Of a stretch of 5,699 nt of DNA, positions 1 to 4,787 are shown in pieces. Source of the stretch: Roseovarius sp. UBA3070 (GTDB taxonomy: Bacteria > Pseudomonadota > Alphaproteobacteria > Rhodobacterales > Rhodobacteraceae). A model generated the notes under the pieces. That model was not told the origin of the DNA. It did no database searches and saw only the letters and a list, made by a program, of their open reading frames with translations. Positions within the stretch are counted from its first letter, which is position 1. Every line of letters starts with the position of its first letter. Position numbers and translations under genes: made by a program. The stretch spans positions 1,001 through 6,699 of the forward strand of contig DFBW01000020.1 of assembly GCA_002366775.1 (NCBI GenBank), read 5' to 3'.

Positions 1-27
1 GATGTCTGTGCGCACTCCAAAGTGACC

Positions 28-55
28 GGGGTTTTGTGACGCCACGTCACACCCC
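28..55. repeat. Inverted repeat with CRP-like half-sites
   Basis: TGTGACG and CGTCACA form a perfect 7-bp inverted repeat around a CCA centre (35-51). It is flanked by GGGGT (28-32) and ACCCC, which can extend the stem past a small bulge. The arms resemble CRP/FNR-family half-sites (TGTGA and TCACA), but the gap between them is 7 nt rather than the canonical 6. It may be an operator for a gene left of the window or an RNA hairpin; there is no T-tract after it on either strand that would make it a terminator. Confidence 0.4.
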
Positions 56-69
56 TAATGCCCCCAAAG

Positions 70-85
70 GTATGGATTTCCATAC
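70..85. promoter_or_regulatory. 16-bp palindrome, possible operator
   Basis: GTATGGATTTCCATAC is a perfect 7-2-7 palindrome in non-coding DNA, the size and symmetry of a binding site for a dimeric repressor. It shares the word TATGGA and a following CATACNGGGGTG-type tail with the palindrome in the tetR/cupin gap (4359-4374). Its half-sites are spaced 2 bp further apart, so a common regulator is only a possibility. It may serve a gene outside the window on the left. Confidence 0.4.
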
Positions 86-130
86 GGGGTGAACCCTTGG
101 ATTTTTCCCCATTACACACCAACTGCATTG

Positions 131-280
131 CGAGATGTTGGCAACAAATGTGGCATGTGATGGAATTGTTAATACAATTGTAGGTAATGCTAATTACCAT
201 GGATTCATCACATGTTTACGGTGCGCACCACTCACGGAAACGCGCACCATCTGGCCCCAGCAGAAATGCTGGGGCTTTTT
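131..280 (+). ncRNA. Candidate structured small RNA or structured 3' UTR
   Basis: Several perfect complementary arms lie in order and end at a plus-strand terminator. An outer 9-bp stem (154-162 CATGTGATG with 206-214 CATCACATG) encloses two 6-bp hairpins: 164-179 (AATTGT, TAAT loop, ACAATT) and 183-198 (GGTAAT, GCTA loop, ATTACC). Together these form a three-way junction. A further stem pairs 220-226 with 242-248, and the terminator follows at 254-280. The T-tract exists only on the plus strand, which fixes the orientation. No convincing sigma-70 promoter is visible, so the 5' end is a guess. It matches no RNA family that I recognise. The alternative is that the palindromes are protein-binding sites in DNA and the terminator ends a transcript from a gene to the left. 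Confidence 0.35.
254..280 (+). terminator. Intrinsic terminator
   Basis: A 9-bp GC-rich perfect stem (254-262 GCCCCAGCA with 267-275 TGCTGGGGC) is closed by a GAAA tetraloop and followed directly by five Ts (276-280). This is a textbook Rho-independent terminator for plus-strand transcription. On the minus strand no T-run follows the stem, so it does not terminate the Lrp gene. Confidence 0.85.
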
Positions 281-300
281 GCATTACGGTTTGACTTGCC

Positions 301-316
301 CGGGGCTTTTGCCCCG
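301..316. repeat. GC hairpin downstream of the Lrp gene
   Basis: CGGGGC and GCCCCG form a perfect 6-bp stem around TTTT, 24 nt beyond the stop codon of the Lrp gene on the minus strand. No T-tract follows on either strand, so it is at best a weak terminator or a 3'-end stabilising hairpin for the minus-strand transcript. Confidence 0.4.
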
Positions 317-339
317 TAACAAAGCTGCGCGCATTTAGA

Positions 340-798
340 TTAAACTGGCAGGGCTGTCGTGTTGACCACCGTGCGCAAGGCAAAGCTTGATTGCATCTTG
401 GACACGCCCGGTAATCGGGTCAGATATTGGCGGTGGATACGGGCAAAATCTTCGGTGTTCTCGGCCACGATTTTCATAATGTAATCGGCCGTGCCTGCCG
501 TTAGATGGCACTCCAACACATCCGGAATGCGTGACACAGCTTTTTCAAAGGCCTCCAGCACATCATCCGCCTGCGTTGATAAGGTGATTTCTACAAACAC
601 CGTGGCCGCGCATCCGATTTTGCGCGCATCCAGCAAGGCGACATAGCCCCGAATGTACCCGTCACTCTCAAGCCGTTGAACGCGCCGGTGACATGCGCTG
701 GCTGAAAGGTTTACCTCCTCGGCCAGATCGGCATTGGAAATACGTCCGCGTTTTTGCAATGCGCTCAACAGGCGATGATCAATCAAGTCTAGTGCCAT
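340..798 (-). CDS. Lrp/AsnC family transcriptional regulator
   Basis: This 152-residue DNA-binding protein of the Lrp/AsnC (feast/famine) family is likely the local regulator of alanine dehydrogenase. The N-terminal winged helix-turn-helix (about residues 4-60) begins LDLIDHRLLSALQKRGRIS and continues with the recognition segment LSASACHRRVQRLESDGYI. The C-terminal ligand-sensing RAM domain (about 66-142) includes the AGTADYIMKI strand typical of the effector-binding interface. The length is normal for the family. I chose the ATG at 798 because AGGAGG lies 10 nt upstream and the protein then starts exactly where family members start. The frame is open up to 858, but the extra 20 residues are not family-like. 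It is divergent from ald, as are AldR-type activators in other proteobacteria, so AldR-like control by alanine is the best guess. The effector is inferred, not seen. Confidence 0.93.
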   Translation of the reverse strand: MALDLIDHRLLSALQKRGRISNADLAEEVNLSASACHRRVQRLESDGYIRGYVALLDARKIGCAATVFVEITLSTQADDVLEAFEKAVSRIPDVLECHLTAGTADYIMKIVAENTEDFARIHRQYLTRLPGVSKMQSSFALRTVVNTTALPV

Positions 799-808
799 CT
801 TAGCAGGC

Positions 809-814
809 CCTCCT
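809..814 (-). promoter_or_regulatory. Shine-Dalgarno site of the Lrp gene
   Basis: The minus strand reads AGGAGG here, 10 nt before the ATG at 798. It is a full-strength anti-16S match and decides the start in favour of 798 over the upstream in-frame ATG at 858, which lacks such a site. Confidence 0.75.
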
Positions 815-825
815 AAGGAATCAGC

Positions 826-880
826 ATAATATGAAACTATCTTCGATGAATAGCCCAAATTGTCGGGGATATTTCATATC
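826..880. promoter_or_regulatory. Probable Lrp operator pair in the lrp/ald gap
   Basis: GATATTTCATATC (868-880) is a 13-bp palindrome. Its near copy, GATAGTTTCATAT on the minus strand, ends at 829, so the octamer ATATGAAA (829-836) is the inverted complement of TTTCATAT (872-879). The two octamers are 43 bp apart start to start, about four helical turns, which suits an octameric or tetradimeric Lrp-type protein binding on one DNA face. AT-rich, imperfectly palindromic sites of about 13-15 bp are usual for this family. The site lies between the two divergent starts and could serve both autoregulation and control of ald. I could not assign convincing -35/-10 elements for either gene here. Confidence 0.5.
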
Positions 881-921
881 AACTTGCGCGCTTTTTGCGC
901 CATCCTGCCCGTATATGGAGT

Positions 922-927
922 GAGGAG
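922..927 (+). promoter_or_regulatory. Shine-Dalgarno site of ald
   Basis: GAGGAG lies 7 nt before the ATG at 935. It fixes that ATG as the start, although the frame is open back to an ATG at 860 that has no such site and would add 25 residues with no counterpart in the family. Confidence 0.8.
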
Positions 928-934
928 AATCGCC

Positions 935-2053
935 ATGAAAATCGGATGCCCAACCGAGATCAAGCCGCAGGAATTCCGCGTCGGGATGACCCCCAACGCC
1001 GCCCGGGAAGCTGTCAACCATGGTCATGATGTTATCATTCAGGCTGGAGCGGGCGCAGGTGCCGGGTTCACTGACGAAGATTATATCGCCGCTGGTGCTG
1101 CGATCATCGACACCGCCGAAGAAATTTTTGCCACCGCTGATATGATCGTAAAGGTCAAAGAGCCTCAGGCAGTTGAGCGCAAAATGCTGCGCGAAGGCCA
1201 GTTGTTGTTCACTTATCTGCACCTCGCCCCGGATCCCGATCAGACCCATGATCTGCTTGCATCGGGTTGTACTGCGATTGCATATGAAACCGTCACTGAT
1301 GATCGTGGCGGCCTGCCTTTGCTTGCGCCAATGTCCGAAGTCGCGGGTCGTTTGGCACCACAGGTTGGGGCCTATACGCTGCAAAAGGCCAATGGCGGGC
1401 GCGGTGTTTTGATGGGTGGCGTTCCGGGCGTTGGCCCTGCCAAGGTCGTGGTGATTGGTGGCGGTGTTGTTGGAACACATGCTGCCAAAATCGCGGCTGG
1501 AATGGGGGCACAAGTCACCGTTCTGGACCGCTCGTTGCCACGTCTGCGGTATCTGGATGATGTCTTTGGTGGCCAGTTCAGCACCGGTTATTCGTCTGCG
1601 GGCCTTCTGGGCGAATTGCTGAGCGAAGTTGACATGGTTATCGGCGCGGTTCTGATTCCGGGGGCTGAAGCCCCCAAACTGGTTCGGCGCGCGCAATTCG
1701 CCACCATGAAACCCGGCGCGGTTCTGGTGGACGTTGCGATTGACCAGGGTGGTTGCTTTGAAACCTCCAAGGTGACCACCCACGCTGATCCGATTTATGA
1801 CGTGGATGGCATCATGCATTATTGTGTGGCCAATATGCCGGGCGCTGTGGCGCGCACCTCAACCATCGCGTTGGGCAATGCGACCATGCCGTTCATGCTG
1901 GCCCTGGCCAACAAGGGCTGGAAACAAGCCTGTGCCGACGATGCGCATCTGCTGAATGGGCTGAATGTGCATGCCGGTCAGCTGACCTATTATGCGGTTG
2001 GCAAGGCGCTGGGGATTGACGTGATCTCACCCCAGATGGTTGTCAAAGGGTAG
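935..2053 (+). CDS. ald: Alanine dehydrogenase
   Basis: Cytoplasmic NAD-dependent L-alanine dehydrogenase (EC 1.4.1.1), which reversibly deaminates L-alanine to pyruvate and ammonia. It lets the cell use alanine as a carbon and nitrogen source or assimilate ammonium. The product is 372 residues, the usual family length, and colinear from [17 protein letters not shown]. All catalytic or pyruvate-binding residues known from the family sit at their standard numbers: Arg15, Lys75, His96 and Asp270. The NAD-binding Rossmann fold carries GGGVVG at 175-180, with Asp198 at the end of the second strand to hold the adenosine ribose, favouring NAD over NADP. The start at 935 is supported by GAGGAG 7 nt upstream. 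It stands alone, divergent from the Lrp-type regulator, and converges with the MttB-family gene downstream. The related PntA transhydrogenase subunit can be excluded by length and catalytic residues. Confidence 0.97.
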   Translation: MKIGCPTEIKPQEFRVGMTPNAAREAVNHGHDVIIQAGAGAGAGFTDEDYIAAGAAIIDTAEEIFATADMIVKVKEPQAVERKMLREGQLLFTYLHLAPDPDQTHDLLASGCTAIAYETVTDDRGGLPLLAPMSEVAGRLAPQVGAYTLQKANGGRGVLMGGVPGVGPAKVVVIGGGVVGTHAAKIAAGMGAQVTVLDRSLPRLRYLDDVFGGQFSTGYSSAGLLGELLSEVDMVIGAVLIPGAEAPKLVRRAQFATMKPGAVLVDVAIDQGGCFETSKVTTHADPIYDVDGIMHYCVANMPGAVARTSTIALGNATMPFMLALANKGWKQACADDAHLLNGLNVHAGQLTYYAVGKALGIDVISPQMVVKG

Positions 2054-2069
2054 CCATACCCATTGAAAG

Positions 2070-2091
2070 AAGCGGGTTAGCAAGCCCGCTT
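2070..2091. terminator. Hairpin between convergent ald and mttB-like genes
   Basis: AAGCGGG (2070-2076) pairs perfectly with CCCGCTT (2085-2091) around an 8-nt loop, beginning 17 nt after the ald stop codon. On the minus strand the stem ends in TT and is followed by CTTTC, a poor but T-rich tail. On the plus strand the tail is TGACC. It is therefore a plausible, weak bidirectional terminator, better placed to stop ald by position and better equipped to stop the mttB-like gene by tail. Confidence 0.45.
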
Positions 2092-2097
2092 GACCCC

Positions 2098-2133
2098 GGC
2101 CATCGCCAGTGCTTTGTTGGGCTGACGATGGCC
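2098..2133. repeat. Second hairpin in the convergent gap
   Basis: GGCCATCG (2098-2105) pairs perfectly with CGATGGCC (2126-2133). After one mismatch, CAG (2107-2109) pairs with CTG (2122-2124), leaving a loop of about 12 nt. No T-tract follows on either strand. The position, between two convergent stop codons, suggests a transcript 3'-end structure, perhaps a barrier against antisense read-through. Confidence 0.45.
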
Positions 2134-2156
2134 AGGGCGCAACCTGACGCCAACAA

Positions 2157-3698
2157 TCAGCGATCAATATCTGCGCCGCCCTCGGATGTGCGGCGCGCGA
2201 TAAACGCCTCCATTTCTTCTTGCCTGTCTGCGGGCATCGGTGGCGCAACATGCGCTTCAATCGTTTCATTGAATATCCGGTTGGCCCGCTGCGCGGCGTC
2301 TGGTGATCCACGATCTGTCCAGTTCTCGAAGTTGTCCCAATCAGACAAAAGCGGCGAATAGAATGCGCTCTCAAACCGATCCAGCGTATGCTGCGTGCCA
2401 AAGAAATGCCCGCCATGGCCCACATCGGCCATCGCATCCACGGCCAGAGTGGCGTCATTCACCTCAAGCGGCTTGAACAGCTCGGCGAACATTTGCAGCA
2501 TCTCAACGTCCATGATGAATTTCTCAGCCGAGGCAGTTAAGCCGCCTTCCAGCCAACCAGCCCCATGCAACAACAGATTGGTGCCACCCATCAACGCACC
2601 CCACAGTGACATCTGCATTTCATAGGCCGCCTGCGCGTCCGGTGCGTTGGATGCAGTCACCCCCGATGAACGCAAGGGCAACCCATACCGCCGGGCCATC
2701 TGCCCCGAGGCAAAGGCGGCCTTCACATATTCCGGGGTCCCAAACGCAGGCGCGCCGGATTTCATATCAACGTTCGATGTAAAGCTGCCATAGCAAACCG
2801 GCGCGCCCGGCCGCACGATCTGAGACAGGGCGATCCCGGCCAATGCCTCGGCGTTTTGCTGGGCAATCGCGCCGGGCAAAGTGACAGGTGCCATCGCGCC
2901 CGCCAGGGTAAAGGGCGTCAAGACCATCAACTGACCCGCAAGGGCGGCATCAATGATCCCACGGCACATCAGGTGATCCAGCTGCAAAGGCGAATTGGAA
3001 TTGGCCACTGAATAGCTGACCGCCTTGTTCTGAAATTCTTCGGCACTCAGACCATGCGCAATGCGGATCATCTCATAGGCGTCTGCCACCGCTTGGGTGC
3101 CACGAAAAAAGACGAAAGGCACTTTGTCGGTCAATGTCAGCACTGATTTGGTCATCGCGTAATGCCGCAGGCCCGGCGCCACGTCCTGCGCTTCGACAAA
3201 TGGCCCGATCATGTGGATCACATCAAAACTTTGCGCCGCGCGGCACAAGTCATCAAGTGCTGCCAATGTGCCTGGTCTGCGCCCGTTCTGAATATCTGAA
3301 AAATTGGGTGTGCCGCCCGTGGTGCAAATCCCCACATTGCGCCCACCAATGGTGACGCCGCGCCCCTCTCCGCGGCCATGCAGCACAACTTCTGATGGGG
3401 ATAGCGCAATCAGATCCATCAGTGCATCAGGGTCAAACTTGATCACCTGATCACCGGCGTCTGTCATGCCTGCGTTTATATACAGCGCATGGGCCTCTTC
3501 GCTCAGGATCTTGATGCCGATCTCAGACAGGATCCGCATTGAGGCACTGTGAATCGCTTCAACCTCATCTGCGCTGAATTGCTCAACGGGTGGATAGGGG
3601 TTTTTCCACTGCCGCCAGGTTGCATCAAAATGCGTTTCTGCTTGTGACTTGCGCTTGGCTGCCCGGCCGCGCCGCCCGCCGCTACGTTGCGTGGTCAT
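2157..3698 (-). CDS. Trimethylamine methyltransferase (MttB) family protein
   Basis: A 513-residue cytoplasmic protein of the MttB superfamily. Founding archaeal members move a methyl group from trimethylamine to a corrinoid protein and use pyrrolysine encoded by an in-frame TAG. Here the frame is continuous with no TAG, placing it among the non-pyrrolysine members, some of which demethylate glycine betaine (MtgB), proline betaine (MtpB) or carnitine (MtcB). Family features are a basic N-terminus, TTGGTPNFSDIQNGRRPG at 126-143, a TIM-barrel core and the late motif GHGGHFFGTQHTLDRFE at 427-443. The ATG at 3698 is the usual family start, with AAGAAG 5 nt upstream. A TTG at 3713 could add five residues. 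The start overlaps the end of the TetR gene by 17 nt, so the two are cotranscribed and probably translationally coupled. No corrinoid protein gene is visible. The substrate cannot be told from sequence alone. Confidence 0.9.
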   Translation of the reverse strand: MTTQRSGGRRGRAAKRKSQAETHFDATWRQWKNPYPPVEQFSADEVEAIHSASMRILSEIGIKILSEEAHALYINAGMTDAGDQVIKFDPDALMDLIALSPSEVVLHGRGEGRGVTIGGRNVGICTTGGTPNFSDIQNGRRPGTLAALDDLCRAAQSFDVIHMIGPFVEAQDVAPGLRHYAMTKSVLTLTDKVPFVFFRGTQAVADAYEMIRIAHGLSAEEFQNKAVSYSVANSNSPLQLDHLMCRGIIDAALAGQLMVLTPFTLAGAMAPVTLPGAIAQQNAEALAGIALSQIVRPGAPVCYGSFTSNVDMKSGAPAFGTPEYVKAAFASGQMARRYGLPLRSSGVTASNAPDAQAAYEMQMSLWGALMGGTNLLLHGAGWLEGGLTASAEKFIMDVEMLQMFAELFKPLEVNDATLAVDAMADVGHGGHFFGTQHTLDRFESAFYSPLLSDWDNFENWTDRGSPDAAQRANRIFNETIEAHVAPPMPADRQEEMEAFIARRTSEGGADIDR

Positions 3699-4338
3699 TC
3701 TGGCTTCTTTCAATCAGGCTGCGGTGAGTGTCGGCTGTGTCCGGGTCGATCACACGCCCGGTAAAACACAAGAAATATTCGTCCAGATACCCCATTCGTT
3801 GGGTCAGGGTTTCGCCGTCTTCCACATGCAGCGCGAAATAGCTGATCTGGGTAAAATAGATCACACGCGCCCGTATGAAGGCCTCGTTTTCAGGGTAATC
3901 AAAGCGCTCAAAAAACCGGGCAATAGCGCCAACACGGGCGTCGTCCTCGGCCGTTACGATTTTGCGCAACCTTTCATCATGACGGGCCCAATCGCGGATC
4001 GCCTGATCAAGGCGCGGATCAAACCGGGTGTGATCCACCCAGACAGAAAACAGGGCCAATATGCCATCATCCAGACTGCCTACATCTCGGATCGCATCAA
4101 CAATCACACCGGTATTGCGCGCGCGCCATTCGGCCAAAAGGGCGTTCAGCAAGTCCTCGCGGCTGTCAAAATGCCAATAGAAGCTGCCACGAGTGACCGC
4201 TAATTGCTTGGCCAGGGTGGTTATTTGAACAGCTTCCAATCCCGCCTCTTTCAGAACTGTCAATGCGCATTCGGTCCAATCCGACGCAGCCAGGCGCGCC
4301 GATGTCGTGGGTTTTTCCGGGGTGGTTAGCAATGCCAT
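3682..4338 (-). CDS. TetR/AcrR family transcriptional regulator
   Basis: A 218-residue one-component regulator. The N-terminal TetR helix-turn-helix spans about residues 18-64, with the signature ITTLAKQLAVTRGSFYWHF (39-57) followed by DSREDLLNALL. The rest is the variable all-helical ligand-binding and dimerisation domain, so the effector is unknown. I chose the ATG at 4338. The frame is open to 4692, and an in-frame ATG at 4371 exists, but it falls inside the probable -10 element and operator, so a transcript from that promoter would start downstream of it. The upstream ribosome-binding site is weak. The gene leads the unit with the mttB-like gene, overlapping it by 17 nt, and is divergent from the cupin and flavoenzyme genes. 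The palindromes just upstream imply autoregulation and control of both arms. Confidence 0.93.
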   Translation of the reverse strand: MALLTTPEKPTTSARLAASDWTECALTVLKEAGLEAVQITTLAKQLAVTRGSFYWHFDSREDLLNALLAEWRARNTGVIVDAIRDVGSLDDGILALFSVWVDHTRFDPRLDQAIRDWARHDERLRKIVTAEDDARVGAIARFFERFDYPENEAFIRARVIYFTQISYFALHVEDGETLTQRMGYLDEYFLCFTGRVIDPDTADTHRSLIERSQNDHAT

Positions 4339-4357
4339 CAAGGGAATCCAAACAGGG

Positions 4358-4386
4358 TTGTATGGAAACATACAGGGGTGTATTGT
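4358..4386 (+). promoter_or_regulatory. Possible cupin-oxidoreductase promoter
   Basis: TTGTAT (4358-4363) and TATTGT (4381-4386) are separated by 17 nt on the plus strand, with three and four matches to the sigma-70 consensus. Transcription would start near 4393, about 34 nt before the cupin ATG. The element almost coincides with the tetR promoter on the other strand and with the operator. It is weaker than the opposite promoter and rests partly on its position. Confidence 0.35.
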
Positions 4387-4389
4387 ATG
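4359..4389. promoter_or_regulatory. Probable TetR operator with phased half-sites
   Basis: TGTATGGAAACATACA (4359-4374) is a 6-4-6 inverted repeat. The ATACA arm (4370-4374) forms a second inverted repeat of the same 4-nt spacing with TGTAT (4379-4383), and a further TGTATG sits at 4384-4389. Half-sites therefore begin at 4359, 4369 and 4379 in alternating orientation, exactly 10 bp (about one helical turn) apart, so two regulator dimers could bind side by side. The array lies in the 88-bp gap between tetR and the cupin gene and overlaps the promoter elements of both. That the adjacent TetR protein binds here is inferred from position. Confidence 0.65.
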
Positions 4390-4395
4390 CGTCAA
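4367..4395 (-). promoter_or_regulatory. Probable tetR-mttB promoter
   Basis: On the minus strand TTGACG (4395-4390, five of six matches to the -35 consensus) is followed after exactly 17 nt by TATGTT (4372-4367, four of six for -10). Transcription would begin near 4360, giving a leader of about 20 nt before the ATG at 4338. The spacer and -10 are covered by the palindromic half-sites, the classical arrangement for repression by occlusion. Confidence 0.55.
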
Positions 4396-4416
4396 CGCCA
4401 ATCCCAAACTCACCAT

Positions 4417-4420
4417 GAGG
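4417..4420 (+). promoter_or_regulatory. Shine-Dalgarno site of the cupin gene
   Basis: GAGG lies 6 nt before the ATG at 4427 and selects it over the in-frame ATGs at 4415 (which overlaps this site) and 4307 (which lies inside tetR). Confidence 0.6.
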
Positions 4421-4426
4421 CCCAAG

Positions 4427-4783
4427 ATGAGTGACCCTGCCGTGAGCCCCGCCTGCGTTGTTCCTTTTGATAAGCTGGCGTTCACACCACGATTCGAATT
4501 CGGGCATATGGCAAAAGTGACCGAGGTGATCGGCGCCGGTGATGGCGCACAGCTGGGCACCGGGTTTGGCCGCTTTAGCAATGCCGAAATCCCCCGGACC
4601 GTGAAATACGAAGAAGTGCTGCTGGTGCTTGAGGGCGAATTGACCGTGCGCACCGCCGAGGGTGATATGGTGGTCGGCCCACAAGATTGCATCTGGCTAC
4701 CCAGTGGAACCGAGCTGACCTACATCGCCGAAAGTGCGTTGGTATTTTATGCCATCCAGCCCAGCAATTGGGCCGAAGGATAA
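4427..4783 (+). CDS. Small EutQ-like cupin domain protein
   Basis: A 118-residue single-domain cupin resembling the cupin part of ethanolamine utilisation protein EutQ. The beta-barrel core runs from about residue 43 to 112. The first cupin motif reads VKYEEVLLVLEGELTV (59-74), keeping the glutamate and the EG turn but with Tyr-Glu in place of the usual His-x-His. The second, GPQDCIWLPSGTELTY (84-99), keeps PxG but has no following histidine. The classical metal site is therefore missing, as in EutQ-type cupins, so an ordinary metal dioxygenase role is unlikely; ligand binding or an atypical activity is possible. No signal peptide is seen. It is the first gene of the plus-strand arm, 4 nt before the flavoenzyme gene and divergent from tetR, so it probably serves the same pathway. 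The exact role is unknown. Confidence 0.85.
   Translation: MSDPAVSPACVVPFDKLAFTPRFEFGHMAKVTEVIGAGDGAQLGTGFGRFSNAEIPRTVKYEEVLLVLEGELTVRTAEGDMVVGPQDCIWLPSGTELTYIAESALVFYAIQPSNWAEG
4775..4780 (+). promoter_or_regulatory. Shine-Dalgarno site of the oxidoreductase gene
   Basis: GAAGGA is formed by the last two codons of the cupin gene, directly before its TAA, and sits 7 nt upstream of the ATG at 4788. Translation of the two genes is probably coupled. Confidence 0.65.
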
Positions 4784-4787
4784 CGCC

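Larger units (their letters stand above)
1..339. other. Gene-free left flank rich in inverted repeats
   Basis: I see no convincing protein gene here. The stretch holds at least seven inverted repeats (around 28-55, 70-85, 154-214 with two nested hairpins, 220-248, 254-275 and 301-316) and one clear plus-strand intrinsic terminator. A minus-strand reading frame is open from an ATG at 129 (or 83) to the left edge, but it has no good ribosome-binding site and is crossed by two perfect palindromes, so I do not call it. A plus-strand frame from 135 to 338 runs straight through the terminator hairpin and resembles no known protein. The region is best read as a regulatory or RNA-coding intergenic segment, possibly the upstream region of a gene lying left of the window. 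Confidence 0.6.

Noticed and set aside
1..129. Minus-strand frame open from an ATG at 129 (or 83) to the left edge, possibly the start of a gene
   Set aside because: It has no convincing ribosome-binding site, is crossed by two perfect palindromes, and has too few codons to judge. The sequence to the left would decide.
135..338. Plus-strand 67-codon open frame in the left flank
   Set aside because: It runs through the perfect stems and the intrinsic terminator at 254-280, has no ribosome-binding site, and its product resembles nothing known.
821..1819. Long minus-strand open frame (332 codons) opposite ald
   Set aside because: It is antisense to a fully convincing alanine dehydrogenase with all catalytic residues in place. 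Its translation has low-complexity composition and no recognisable domain, so it is a shadow of codon bias.
2157..3698. Pyrrolysine-containing trimethylamine methyltransferase
   Set aside because: There is no in-frame TAG; the gene is one continuous frame of normal codons, so it belongs to the non-pyrrolysine branch of the superfamily.
3649..4203. Plus-strand open frame of 184 codons opposite tetR and the start of the mttB-like gene
   Set aside because: It is antisense to the TetR gene with its clear helix-turn-helix, has no ribosome-binding site or recognisable domain, and straddles two real genes.
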